Of a DNA stretch of 64,000 nt, positions 17,100-26,224 are shown piece by piece. The notes under the pieces are model-generated. The model did not search any database and had not been told where the DNA came from. It was given only the letters and a program-made list of their open reading frames with translations. The stretch lies in contig NZ_JABBGC010000002.1 of the NCBI RefSeq assembly GCF_012927205.1, forward strand, positions 682,001 through 746,000, written 5' to 3'. Each line of letters opens with the position of its first letter. Within the stretch, counting starts at the first letter, position 1. The translations under genes were made by a program, and so were the position numbers. This stretch comes from Chitinophaga fulva. Lineage in GTDB: Bacteria; Bacteroidota; Bacteroidia; Chitinophagales; Chitinophagaceae.

Positions 17100-18680
17100 T
17101 TAATCCCATTCCGGGTTTTGTTTCAATTCTTTCCCTGCGGGATATTTATTCAGCACATCCAACGGAATAGGGAACATGTACATTTTAGGCGCGATAAATA
17201 CCCTGTCTTCAATCTTGGAACGGGTGTAGGTACGTTTGCCGTTGGTTACGGTGATCACCATGCCATATACTGATCGTCCGAGCAGTTCCGGCCCTTTTTT
17301 CCAGCGGCGTATGTCAAACCAGCGTTGTCCTTCAAAGGCCAGTTCCACAGTCCTTTCCTGTTCATATTTTTCCCAGGTCATTTCTCCGGTGAGGATAGCA
17401 GGCATGCCAGCACGGGCACGGATCAGGTTGACGTACGTGCGTGCCTCCTCTGCATTACCCAGTTTCAACTGACACTCAGCGTAGTTGAGATATACTTCCC
17501 CCAGCCGCATGATGATGCAGTTGTTCAGATTAGGATTGGATATCCCCTTCAGATCGTAGGTGGTGTCCAGGAATTTTTTGAGATAGTAGCCGGTGGCGGT
17601 ACCCCGCTCTGATGGATTGGCGGCGCTGCCTTTCTGCAAATCCAGTATCTCACCACGGAACATCATGCCGTCATACAATACGCTGCTATAAAGGCGTGGG
17701 TCGCGGTTTTCATAAGGACGCTCTGGATTATACAGTGTAGATTCATTCCACGGCTTGCCGTCTTTCATCATAAACGCATCTACGATGTTTTGGGTAGGAT
17801 CGTTAACACCACTGGCGAAGCCGGTGAAGTTGCGTGGATACTCATAATCGTTCAGATCATGTTTTTGTTTGCTTTGCAGACTACCGAACTGTTTATCGAA
17901 AATGACTTCCACATTATTGTCGTTCCCCGGTTGGAACATGGATTTGAAATCGGGAAACAGCTTGTACTGGTTGAGGTCCATCACCTGTTTGGCAGCGGCA
18001 GCAGCCCCCTGGTAATCCAGTTCATTGAGCAACAGCCGGCATTTCATGGCGTAGCAGGCGCCTTTTGTGGCGCGCCCTGTTTGTGCCTTGTCTGTGTAGG
18101 TGGCGGGAAGGAGCGTCGCGGCTGTTTCCAGGTCTTTCAGGATAAAGTTGACGCATTCTTTATTGGTAGCACGGGGGATGGCTAATTCATCATTCAGTTC
18201 CAGTGCTTTGTCGACAATCGGAAATGCACCGAAATAAGTATAGATGTCCATGTAAAAGTAGGCGCGCAGGAAATAGGCCTCGCCGCGCATCCTTTGTTGC
18301 AGCGCTGCGCTGAAAGGGGCGGACTGCAGTTGTTCCAGCAGCGTGTTACACTTACGGATGCTCGCGTAGTTGTTGTTCCAGTTATCGATAAACACGCCGG
18401 TGGCGGAATTGTATTGTGCGAAGTTTACCAGTTGACCATCCAGATAAGGGCGGTTGGATTCGCCTTCGTCGGTATAGCTCATTATCAGGTCACTGCCACC
18501 TCTGTCGTACTCAGAGATAATACCGGAGTAGATATTGGCGATGTAGAGATTTACCAGGCTACTGTCCTTCCATATAAGCTCATCAGTAAACCTGTCTAAT
18601 GGGCCTTTGTTCAAAAAGCCCTTCTGGCAGGCAGTCAGACAGTAAGCGGTGAGCAAAAGGAGATATGCATATTTTTTCAT
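17100..18680 (-). CDS. SusD/RagB-family nutrient-binding lipoprotein
   Basis: The 526-residue protein starts at ATG 18678-18680 (MKKYAYLLLLTAYCLTAC); the longer in-frame start would add 15 residues before the signal peptide. The lipobox LTAC marks an outer-membrane lipoprotein. The tetratricopeptide-like N-terminal half (QRMRGEAYFLRAYFYMDI) and the late motif YEQERTVELAFEGQRWFDIR are SusD signatures. It binds ligand above the SusC channel encoded 19 bp upstream. No hydrolase gene accompanies it, so the ligand cannot be guessed. Confidence 0.96.
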   Translation of the reverse strand: MKKYAYLLLLTAYCLTACQKGFLNKGPLDRFTDELIWKDSSLVNLYIANIYSGIISEYDRGGSDLIMSYTDEGESNRPYLDGQLVNFAQYNSATGVFIDNWNNNYASIRKCNTLLEQLQSAPFSAALQQRMRGEAYFLRAYFYMDIYTYFGAFPIVDKALELNDELAIPRATNKECVNFILKDLETAATLLPATYTDKAQTGRATKGACYAMKCRLLLNELDYQGAAAAAKQVMDLNQYKLFPDFKSMFQPGNDNNVEVIFDKQFGSLQSKQKHDLNDYEYPRNFTGFASGVNDPTQNIVDAFMMKDGKPWNESTLYNPERPYENRDPRLYSSVLYDGMMFRGEILDLQKGSAANPSERGTATGYYLKKFLDTTYDLKGISNPNLNNCIIMRLGEVYLNYAECQLKLGNAEEARTYVNLIRARAGMPAILTGEMTWEKYEQERTVELAFEGQRWFDIRRWKKGPELLGRSVYGMVITVTNGKRTYTRSKIEDRVFIAPKMYMFPIPLDVLNKYPAGKELKQNPEWD

Positions 18681-18699
18681 GATGACTGTTATTGGTTGT

Positions 18700-21600
18700 T
18701 TACAGTTGAACGTTGACGCCGGCATTGTAGCTCCGTATGATCGGATAGGGGGTAATGTTACTGGCAGCTGCCACCGGATCTATTTCCGGATCTATTTGTT
18801 TCAGAGGGCTGAAGGTGAGCAGGTTATTACCATTGAGGTATACCCTTACGCCTTTGATGCCTGCGCGGCGTAGCCATTGGTCAGGCAGGTTATAAGCCAG
18901 CTCGGCATTCTTCAGGCGGATAAAGGCAGCGTTGTGCAGCCAGTAGTCGGAGTTCTCTGTATTGTTGGCGTAGGCAACTGACAACCTCGGAAAGGCGGCG
19001 TTGGGATTATCCGGCGTCCAGTAGTTTTTGTGTATCTCCTGCGGATGTCCGTCAGCAGTGAAAGGGAAGGAGTAGGCTCCATACACATAAGCCATTACGT
19101 TACCATTTCCCTGCCAGAGGAGGTTGAGCTCAAATCCTTTATAGCGGCCTCCCATAGCAATGCCATATTGTATTTCAGGATAACCGCCGTTATCAGTTAC
19201 GATCTTGTCGTTGTTGGTAATTTTGCCATCCCCATCAATATCAACATACCTGATGTCGCCTGCAGAAACGCTTGGGTACAGTGGTTTAGGGCCCTTCTCT
19301 ACTTCATCCTGTGATTGGTACAGCCCATTTGATACGAATTTCGGTTTATAGGGACTGCCAGCGGGCTTCATGGAAATAGGCTTGCCGGTTAAACGCTGCC
19401 ATTCAGGAATGGTGCTGGCTTCAGGATAATACACAACTTTGTTGCGGGCGAAAGTGATATTAGGTTTCACATAGTAGGTAAACTTGTCTGCCTTACCGTT
19501 GTAACCAATACTGATCTCAAAACCGCGATTGTCTACAATACCCGCATTTTCTACCGGCAGCTTAATACCAATAACATCTGGTACGGCCTGTGCACGGGGG
19601 GCGAGGATGTCTTTGGTCCGTTTGTAGAAATAGTCAGCAGAGACACTGATCTGGTTGTCCCACAACTGCATATCGAAGCCTATGTTGCTCATGACAGCTT
19701 TTTCCCAGGTGAAGTTGGGGTTAGGCAGTACATTCTGTTCAAGGCCCTGATAGTATACAGGATTGGTGCCACCAAAAGAGTAGCCGTGGCTGACGCCATA
19801 TTTATCTGCGCCTACAAGGCTATAGCTGGCGAGGAACTGGTAAGGATCTACGCGGTCATTACCCAGCTGTCCCCAGGACCCGCGTAATTTGAGATAATCA
19901 ACAAGACTTCTTTGTGGGAAGAAGTTCTCTTTGGAGACAACCCAGCCGGCGCCAATAGAAGGGAAGAAGCCAAAGCGGCCGCCCTGTGGGAAGATGTCGG
20001 AACCATCATACCGGAAGTTCATCTCCAGCAGATATTTCTGTTGGTAGTCATAGGTAAATCGACCAACAACCCCTTGTCTATACTGACGGAGGGCTGTTCC
20101 CGTTACTGATACATTGGTAGGGTCCGCAGCATTCAGTATCTCCAGCGCAGGGGAAACGAAATTTCTGCCGGTAGCCCCGAAATAGCGCTCATTAAAAGCT
20201 GTCTGGGTGTAGAGCAGCATACCGCCTACATGATGGTCTTTAAACGAGTGGTCATAGTTCACAGAGAACTCGCTGGTGGCATAATAGTTTTGTCTGGTGC
20301 CTTCCGACAACTCTGGCGCCGCTGGTAGGTTGTTGGCTTTTTTCATTACGCCCGCATTGTCCATCGTGTACAATACATAAGGCTTTGAGAAACTCCTGGA
20401 GTTGAGCACATTCCGGTCGTATGCAAAGGTACCTTTGAAGGAAAGGCCTTCTACAAATGGTAGCTTGTATTGTAGGGAGAGTGTTCCGGTAAAGGTGTTA
20501 TTGTTGTTCTGCATGTAACCATCTTCACCTCTGGACTGCTGATAGGCATTGCCTCTGGCGGCAGGGACAAACCCGTATAGCCCGTTGCTGAATTGATTAA
20601 CATAATAGGGAGGACTGGAGATGGCCATTTTCACAATCGTAGATCCGCCGGAGCGGGTGTCTTTGCTGTCTGACATGATGCCCGCCATTTTTACATCGAA
20701 CAACAGGCCTTTGGCTATCTCTGTCTGAAGGTTGGTGCGGACGTTATACCGCTTGTAATTTACCACCGGGTAGAAGCCACCTTCATTGTTATAGCCGGCG
20801 GACACAAAATAGCGGGTCTTTTCGTTGCCGCCGCTCACAGACAGATCGTACCGCTGTTGTACAGAAGTAGGAGCGAGTATATCGTTATACCAGTCAGTGT
20901 TTGGATAACGGTCCGGGTCGTTGCCAGTCCTGAATTTTTCGAGCACTTCATCTGTATAACCCTTGCCTAAAGCGGGGTTAAAGCTATTTTCATTTTTGAG
21001 GGCCTGATTATAAAGTTTGGCATATTCGTAGGAACCCAGTGGTTTGAGTGGGCGTGTCTGTTGCTGAACAGTCATATTGCCACTGAAACTGATGACTGGT
21101 TTACCAGACCGGCCGCCTTTGGTGGTAACGAGGATAACGCCATTGGCCGCTCTGGCGCCGTATACGGCGATGGCGGATGCATCTTTCAGTACGGAAATGG
21201 TTTCCACATCAGTAGGAGCGAGGTCGTCCAGGTTCCTGTTGGGAATACCGTCAATCACCACCAGGGGTTCGGAGTTGTTGGTGGTACTGATACCGCGTAC
21301 ATAGAAAGTAGAACCTTTGCCCGGAGCGCCACTGGCTTTTGAAACAAATAAGCCGGGCGCACGTCCGGCCAATGCATCGGTAACTCTTGCTACAGGCGCT
21401 TCGGTAATTTCTTTACTGCTAACAGTGCTGACGGCGCCAACCACTTTGGCTCTTTTTTGTTCGCCATAACCCACTACCACCACTTCTGTCAGTTCTTTGG
21501 AAGAGCTGATGAGCTTTACACTTACCGGTGCGGGGCCGGAGGTCTGCACTTCCTGTGGGGTGTAGCCTACGCCGCTGATCATCAGTTTTTTATTGGCCGC

Positions 21601-22137
21601 ATTAGGTATATTGAACACGCCGTCAGCATCCGTATAGGCGCCACTGGTAGTGCCGGCCACCTGTACGCTGATCCGTTCAAGGGGAGTGCCTTTCTCATCG
21701 GTTACACGTCCTCTTGCAGGAGATAACGTAACCATTGGAAGTGGCTGTGGTGTGTCTTCTCCTTTCTGAGCGCCATCAGCTGTCAGTATGTTGTTGCCTT
21801 TGTCTTTATTGATAGTAATGGCATAGTAGTCCTTTTTAATATACAGGAACAACAGGCCGTTAGGATAGAGGATCGCTTTCAGCTGATCTTCCACGCTTTG
21901 ACTGCCGGCATGCTCCGGATTGAAGGAAGTGTACTTTTCTGAGGCCAGTGTTTTGTCATAGACAAAGGTGACGCCGTACTTCTTTTCCAGCTTTTTTAAG
22001 GCTGCGTCCACGGTCATTTTTTCCTGCCGTTGTTTACCGGTTGGTACGGTTTGCTGTGCCATGGCCCTTTGCGAAAGGGTAGTGGCGTTCAGGCAAAGCA
22101 ATACCATTCCCATAGGGAAGAATAAGACTTTCCTCAT
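18700..22137 (-). CDS. SusC/RagA-family TonB-linked outer-membrane transporter with STN signalling domain
   Basis: The 1145-residue protein has, in order: a signal peptide; an STN domain (about 38-108); a carboxypeptidase-like regulatory domain starting GRVTDEKGTP; the TonB-box region TEVVVVGYGEQKRAKVVGAV; a plug with the NGVILVTTKGG segment; and a 22-strand barrel with an aromatic C-terminus. The STN domain is the part that contacts FecR, matching the FecR and sigma genes just upstream. It imports an unknown nutrient using TonB energy and signals its presence. Length is normal for STN-bearing SusC proteins. Confidence 0.97.
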   Translation of the reverse strand: MRKVLFFPMGMVLLCLNATTLSQRAMAQQTVPTGKQRQEKMTVDAALKKLEKKYGVTFVYDKTLASEKYTSFNPEHAGSQSVEDQLKAILYPNGLLFLYIKKDYYAITINKDKGNNILTADGAQKGEDTPQPLPMVTLSPARGRVTDEKGTPLERISVQVAGTTSGAYTDADGVFNIPNAANKKLMISGVGYTPQEVQTSGPAPVSVKLISSSKELTEVVVVGYGEQKRAKVVGAVSTVSSKEITEAPVARVTDALAGRAPGLFVSKASGAPGKGSTFYVRGISTTNNSEPLVVIDGIPNRNLDDLAPTDVETISVLKDASAIAVYGARAANGVILVTTKGGRSGKPVISFSGNMTVQQQTRPLKPLGSYEYAKLYNQALKNENSFNPALGKGYTDEVLEKFRTGNDPDRYPNTDWYNDILAPTSVQQRYDLSVSGGNEKTRYFVSAGYNNEGGFYPVVNYKRYNVRTNLQTEIAKGLLFDVKMAGIMSDSKDTRSGGSTIVKMAISSPPYYVNQFSNGLYGFVPAARGNAYQQSRGEDGYMQNNNNTFTGTLSLQYKLPFVEGLSFKGTFAYDRNVLNSRSFSKPYVLYTMDNAGVMKKANNLPAAPELSEGTRQNYYATSEFSVNYDHSFKDHHVGGMLLYTQTAFNERYFGATGRNFVSPALEILNAADPTNVSVTGTALRQYRQGVVGRFTYDYQQKYLLEMNFRYDGSDIFPQGGRFGFFPSIGAGWVVSKENFFPQRSLVDYLKLRGSWGQLGNDRVDPYQFLASYSLVGADKYGVSHGYSFGGTNPVYYQGLEQNVLPNPNFTWEKAVMSNIGFDMQLWDNQISVSADYFYKRTKDILAPRAQAVPDVIGIKLPVENAGIVDNRGFEISIGYNGKADKFTYYVKPNITFARNKVVYYPEASTIPEWQRLTGKPISMKPAGSPYKPKFVSNGLYQSQDEVEKGPKPLYPSVSAGDIRYVDIDGDGKITNNDKIVTDNGGYPEIQYGIAMGGRYKGFELNLLWQGNGNVMAYVYGAYSFPFTADGHPQEIHKNYWTPDNPNAAFPRLSVAYANNTENSDYWLHNAAFIRLKNAELAYNLPDQWLRRAGIKGVRVYLNGNNLLTFSPLKQIDPEIDPVAAASNITPYPIIRSYNAGVNVQL

Positions 22138-22249
22138 CGTTAGTTGGTTTTTATGATTTTGGTTAGCTGTCGCTAGTCCTTGTTCTGCATACAGTCAGCG
22201 CGTATGGTGGGTGTGCTCCGTACTGGATGATTGATGTTTGTTACAATTT

Positions 22250-23275
22250 TTATTTTCGGTTACTGAAATACATGGTATCGTTCCTGCGGCTGATTTGTAT
22301 GTCGAGGACATTGGAGATAATAAAGAGAATGTCTGCTTTGCTCTCCAGATATATAATACCTTCTATTTTTCTTTGCTTGATTTTTTCATCGTTCACCACC
22401 ACTTTTTCGCCGTAGTTGTTCTCCAGGATGTCTATGATATCAGACAAGGGAGCGTCTACCAGGGTGAGTTTGCCCTGTACCCAGCTACTGTAGCTGCTGT
22501 CTGTTCTGGAAGCAGAAACCTTTCTGTCCTGTGCATCATATTCTACAAGATCGCCAGGGGAGAGGATTCTGCTTGTTTGCTGTGGATCATGAAAATCGAT
22601 GCGTACTTTTCCTGATTGCAGGAATACGGTTGTTTGGTGGTGTCGTTGTTTCAGATCAAAAGTGGTACCCAGTACGGTAACGTCGGCATCGGGCGTATGG
22701 ACTACAAATCCGGCTGCTTTATTATCCTGGTTCACCCGGAAATACGCTTCGCCGTTGAGCCAGGCCTCACGAAGTTGTCCATTTAGGGAGCGGCGGTATG
22801 TCAGCCTGGAGTTGGCCTGCAGCGTAACCCGGGAACTGTCCGGGAGTACTATCTGCCTGGTTTCTCCAAAAGTTGTAGACACTGCCAGGGTTGTTTTCTG
22901 TCGCCAGGTATACCAGCTGGCTGCTCCCACACCCGCCAGCAGCCCAATCCAGATGGCGGCGTTGCGCCATGACAGCACAGCGTATAGGCGTCCACGTTTG
23001 GTGGGTTCCTGGCGTAGCCGCGAGATTGAATGGGCGAACCTGGTATAGGATGCTGTTAACGTTTCGGCTGTTGGCTCATGTTCTGCGAAACGTATCTGTA
23101 AAAGCAGCTGCCTTGCGGTTTGCGCCATGACAGCATGTTCCGGAGCGGCGGCTATCCATGTTTCCCATTGTGCCGCTACCGTGGGATCGTTCTGTAATAC
23201 CCATCTCACAAAAGAAGGGTTACCCACAAGAGCGGTCACACTGTATGTTTCATTGTCCGGTTTGTCGCGCTGCAT
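22250..23275 (-). CDS. FecR-family anti-sigma factor
   Basis: The 341-residue protein has a cytoplasmic N-terminal region, one membrane helix near residues 108-125 (NAAIWIGLLAGVGAASWYTW) and a periplasmic FecR domain. That domain contains RQIVLPDSSRVTLQANSRL and REAWLNGEAYFRV, followed by a C-terminal STN-like DUF4974 domain. It would hold the upstream-encoded ECF sigma factor until the STN domain of SusC signals substrate binding. Confidence 0.95.
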   Translation of the reverse strand: MQRDKPDNETYSVTALVGNPSFVRWVLQNDPTVAAQWETWIAAAPEHAVMAQTARQLLLQIRFAEHEPTAETLTASYTRFAHSISRLRQEPTKRGRLYAVLSWRNAAIWIGLLAGVGAASWYTWRQKTTLAVSTTFGETRQIVLPDSSRVTLQANSRLTYRRSLNGQLREAWLNGEAYFRVNQDNKAAGFVVHTPDADVTVLGTTFDLKQRHHQTTVFLQSGKVRIDFHDPQQTSRILSPGDLVEYDAQDRKVSASRTDSSYSSWVQGKLTLVDAPLSDIIDILENNYGEKVVVNDEKIKQRKIEGIIYLESKADILFIISNVLDIQISRRNDTMYFSNRK

Positions 23276-23360
23276 CCTGTTTAAGCTATTTACTGATATA
23301 TATAAGTCTGCACAGGGAGATATTACCCCATGAAAACAAAAGTTTTTTAAATTTTTTTTG

Positions 23361-23957
23361 TTACTGCCGGATAAACAGTAACCGAAGCATAGGTAGCAGC
23401 AGGTAGAAGGGGATGTTAACCAGTTGTTTCAGCTCATCCAATGCACGGGCCATGAGCTTGTAGGTGGCTTTAACGGAAATATCCATTACCGTAGCAATTT
23501 CATCGTACTGCATGTTTTCATAGAAGCGAAGGTAAACGGCTTCCCGCTGCCGTGGCGTAAGTTGTTGCAAAGCCTGTAGTATGGCTGTTTTCAGCTGCTG
23601 GTCCTGTTCCCGGTGAATCAGAAAATGATCAGCGCCAAATTCGGGAGTGGCGGCCTGGCTGGCGCGCTCTTCGCGTTGCATCCGCCTGATGGCATCCTCA
23701 TAGTAGCGGAACAGCCTGCGGCGAAAGCTACTGTATACATAACTCTTGCTGGCGTCCATGGCAGGATTTCGGCTGTGGGCCTGCCACATAGATACAAACA
23801 CGTCATGAATGGCGTCCTCTATCAGACTATTATTGTCCGTCAGTTTCCTGCCATAGTTGTACAACTGCTTGTAATAATCCTTATAAGCGGCTGCCGCCTC
23901 TGCGGAATCCGGAGCAATAAATATAACGTTGATATTCCGTTGTTCATTAGTGTCCAT
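23361..23957 (-). CDS. ECF (FecI-type) RNA polymerase sigma factor
   Basis: The 198-residue protein starts at ATG 23955-23957 (MDTNEQRNINVIF); an in-frame TTG at 24003 would add 16 residues without similarity to the family. Region 2 contains SLIEDAIHDVFVSMWQAHSR. Region 4 contains LTPRQREAVYLRFYENMQYD followed by the helix-turn-helix EIATVMDISVKATYKLMARA. It is the likely activator of the FecR/SusC/SusD locus downstream. Confidence 0.94.
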   Translation of the reverse strand: MDTNEQRNINVIFIAPDSAEAAAAYKDYYKQLYNYGRKLTDNNSLIEDAIHDVFVSMWQAHSRNPAMDASKSYVYSSFRRRLFRYYEDAIRRMQREERASQAATPEFGADHFLIHREQDQQLKTAILQALQQLTPRQREAVYLRFYENMQYDEIATVMDISVKATYKLMARALDELKQLVNIPFYLLLPMLRLLFIRQ

Positions 23958-24069
23958 CAGCGGGACTAAAGATAGAAATTTTCCGGTTATTATCTTGTCG
24001 GGCAATATGTAGACGGCGGATAACAGGGAAGAAGCAGAAATAATTTTGGCAGAACGGTTACATTTTTTA

Positions 24070-24093
24070 TTTTTGTATCGATCGTTACAAAAA
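24070..24093. promoter_or_regulatory. TetR operator 1 (autoregulatory site)
   Basis: The 24-bp near-perfect palindrome TTTTTGTATCGA/TCGTTACAAAAA (one mismatch between arms) overlaps a TATTTTTG -7 element (24068-24075) and reaches the first base of the regulator's ATG. It matches the site at 24688-24711. Occupancy would block the regulator's own transcription. Confidence 0.8.
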
Positions 24094-24674
24094 TGAGAGG
24101 AAGACCAACAACATATGACAGCGACGCAGTTGTCTTAAAAGCCCAGGAAGTATTCTGGGAGAAAGGGTATAGCGCCACATCCCTGCAGGACCTGCAGACC
24201 GCCACACAAATGGGGAGCGGTAGTTTGTACAATACGTTCCGGGGCGGGAAGAAAGAACTTTTTTCAAAGGCGCTGCAGCAGCGACGGGAAGCCTTTCTGG
24301 CATTTAAGCAAGAGATGAAACAACATCCCGCGCCAATTGAGCTGATCAAAGACTTTTTTAGAAGTTTGGCCGAAGCGGATGAGCATACCCATATGAAAGG
24401 GTGTATCGTAGCTAATACCGTGACAGCCCTGGCTTTTGTAGACAATGACCTGGAAGCGGAAGCGGTGGGTATCCTGAAAGATGTGGAGCGGATGTTTACC
24501 GATACTATCCGCGAGGCGCAACGGTCAGGCACTATTACCAATCCCGCGGATGCTGCTGTTTTAGGAAGATACCTGATCACTTGTTGGAATGGACTTAACG
24601 TGACCAGAAGGATGCATCCGAATAAGGAAAAGATGAAAGAGCTGATCGGGATACAGCTCAGTATCCTGGCTTAA
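24093..24674 (+). CDS. TetR/AcrR-family transcriptional repressor
   Basis: The 193-residue protein begins RGRPTTYDSDAVVLKAQEVF and has the TetR helix-turn-helix at about residues 28-50 (YSATSLQDLQTATQMGSGSL, then YNTF). A helical ligand-binding domain follows (MKGCIVANTVTALAFVDNDL), close to the group that often controls an adjacent reductase gene. Two matching palindromes, one at its own start and one before the SDR gene at 24729, point to repression of both. The inducing ligand is unknown. Confidence 0.93.
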   Translation: MRGRPTTYDSDAVVLKAQEVFWEKGYSATSLQDLQTATQMGSGSLYNTFRGGKKELFSKALQQRREAFLAFKQEMKQHPAPIELIKDFFRSLAEADEHTHMKGCIVANTVTALAFVDNDLEAEAVGILKDVERMFTDTIREAQRSGTITNPADAAVLGRYLITCWNGLNVTRRMHPNKEKMKELIGIQLSILA

Positions 24675-24687
24675 AATTTTTTACCAA

Positions 24688-24711
24688 TTTTTGTAATGAT
24701 CATTACAAAAA
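24688..24711. promoter_or_regulatory. TetR operator 2 (SDR promoter)
   Basis: The perfect 24-bp palindrome TTTTTGTAATGA/TCATTACAAAAA lies between the TetR gene stop and the SDR start codon. It shares arms (TTTTTGTA / TACAAAAA) and a central GATC with operator 1. Confidence 0.85.
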
Positions 24712-24728
24712 TATATACAGATTGAAAT

Positions 24729-25109
24729 ATGGATTTACAATTAGCATCGAAGCGTGTTTTTATCAGTGGTTCCACGCAGGGAATCGGATTTGCGATCGCA
24801 CAACAAATGGCACAGGAAGGTGCCGAAGTGATTCTTCATGGAAGAACACAAGTCAAAGTAGATTGGGCCATACAAAAGCTCACAGCATTGTGCCCGGAGG
24901 CTGTTGTATCGGGCATTTCGGCGGACCTGGCGATCCCGGAAGAGATGGAAATCCTGTTACAGCGGTTACCTTCAGTAGATATTCTCGTCAACAATGCGGG
25001 CATATTTGAGGTAAAAGATTTTTGGGAAATAACAGATGCCAACTGGCTTCATATCTTCAATGTAAACGTCATGAGTGCTGTAAGGCTTTCCAGGTACGTC
25101 ATTTTCTAA
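24729..25109 (+). pseudogene. SDR-family oxidoreductase, N-terminal fragment
   Basis: The 126 residues show a classical SDR beginning: VFISGSTQGIGFAIAQQMAQ (cofactor glycine motif), ILVNNAGIFEVKDFWE (NNAG) and FNVNVMSAVRLSRY. The similarity then stops and the frame ends four codons later with VIF and a TAA. A normal SDR has about 250-265 residues, including the Ser and YxxxK catalytic site, all missing here. No C-terminal half is found downstream before the next genes. The TetR operator in front shows this was a regulated, working gene. The breakpoint lies near 25095, where the sequence character also changes. Confidence 0.85.
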
Positions 25110-25875
25110 CCTTTGCTTTTTTAACTGGATAGGGCGTGTGCGTTATACATCGTTGTGTAGCGTCGTCAACCTGTCTCCGGGTCTTTGACAGTTGATTTAT
25201 CACACGAGTTCGTGTGAGTGTTTTGTATGAAATGATACATGTTTAACTGTATACTTTCAACAGGAAACAACTAGACCTCGATGTCTATATCGAGATAATC
25301 AATAAGCAAAAGGAGGAGAGAAGCATCTGCCAGTCCCGATCCCAACAAACTGGCTACGCATGATGGCGGCATTACCCGACGGCAAAATGATTTTATAGCC
25401 TAAGAGCCTCATTAATCGAGCCATGGTAACCAGGATATAGGACCCCTGGGAAGCTTCCAAAAACTAGCTTAAACCGACTTGACTAGAAACAGTTCTTATC
25501 TTTTATGGTTATTTTCTATTTAACATAATGTTTATTATAGGAATATTATGAGGCTCGGGAATCCGATCTCTCTCAGCGAAAAAGTTTCTACTAAATCAGG
25601 AGGAATTTCGGCTGAAACGAAGCCGCTGTGGCTCGTTTATATGAATTGGTCCTGGACTGATGTACGGTTATTCGATTCTCAGCGCGTTCAATTTGAGTGG
25701 TAAAACGCGGCTAAAATGGTTCCCCTATTTTCTGTGATAGCTGATGTCGTTTCGCCGCCCTCGCCCGTTGATTTGCTTTGAGGCTGTGATGCAGTGTTCT
25801 TCATTATCTTTATACTATCCTATACAACCAATCTGCCTCGAGTATCCCCTAATTTATACAACTAAAAGCACCTTT
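25096..25875. other. unexplained insertion-like segment, no intact gene
   Basis: About 780 bp of DNA unlike its neighbours follows the SDR breakpoint. No reading frame over about 40 codons here looks like a protein. Several inverted repeats are visible: TCACACGA/TCGTGTGA (25200-25217), CTCGAT/ATCGAG (25278-25295), GAGCCTCAT (25404-25412) with ATGAGGCTC (25548-25556), and AACGA-A-GCC/GGCTCGTT (about 25616-25637). The ends could belong to a decayed mobile element, an ORF-less intron or a structured RNA; I could not match any known element. The last 70 bp hold a possible -7 (TATCTTTA, 25805-25812) for the peptide gene downstream. Confidence 0.5.
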
Positions 25876-26142
25876 ATGAAAAAGATCAGAATCGCTCTCG
25901 CAACGTTTGCTGCCATTATTGGCATTGGTGGCGCTTATGCAGCCACACATCAGGATTCGTCCCGCAGAAATGCTACACTTTTCAATTGGTATACTTTTGT
26001 TCATTTCAATCGTGTCTACACTCATAAATCTATTCAAGAAGCAGAAAGCCTCTCTGGCTGCAATGGCGTGGGAGCAAATTGCATGTACGGAACAGTTACA
26101 GACCCTAACGGCGTGCTTGTATATACAATAAATAAACGTTAA
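25876..26142 (+). CDS. DUF6520-like small exported protein
   Basis: The 88-residue protein starts at ATG 25876 (MKKIRIALATFAAIIGIGGA). Longer in-frame starts lie in untypical upstream sequence. It has a signal-peptide-like N-terminus ending AYAA. A short tail follows with NWYTF and two cysteines about six residues apart (GCNGVGANCMYG), the usual pattern of DUF6520 peptides common in Chitinophagaceae. Its function is unknown. Confidence 0.75.
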   Translation: MKKIRIALATFAAIIGIGGAYAATHQDSSRRNATLFNWYTFVHFNRVYTHKSIQEAESLSGCNGVGANCMYGTVTDPNGVLVYTINKR

Positions 26143-26161
26143 GCCTTATATTTAAATGCAT

Positions 26162-26215
26162 TAAAAAAACGCCGCCGTTACCGGTCGCCTTATCAGACTA
26201 CCCCATACGGCGGCG
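26162..26215 (-). terminator. terminator for the VOC gene
   Basis: A stem CGCCGCCGT (26170-26178) / ACGGCGGCG (26207-26215) with a long loop is followed on the minus strand by a run of seven T. Orientation fits the minus-strand VOC gene ending at 26225. Confidence 0.75.
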
Positions 26216-26224
26216 GCAAAAAAA

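Noticed and set aside
25420..25500. Group I intron core (GGATATAGGACC and GACTAGA resemble S and R elements).
   Set aside because: The two elements are in the wrong order and pairing partners are missing.
25096..25740. Group II intron interrupting the SDR gene (GTGTGCG near 25137, GTACGGTT near 25661).
   Set aside because: I could not fold a proper domain V around GTACGGTT, and no SDR 3' exon follows, so an intron call is not supported.
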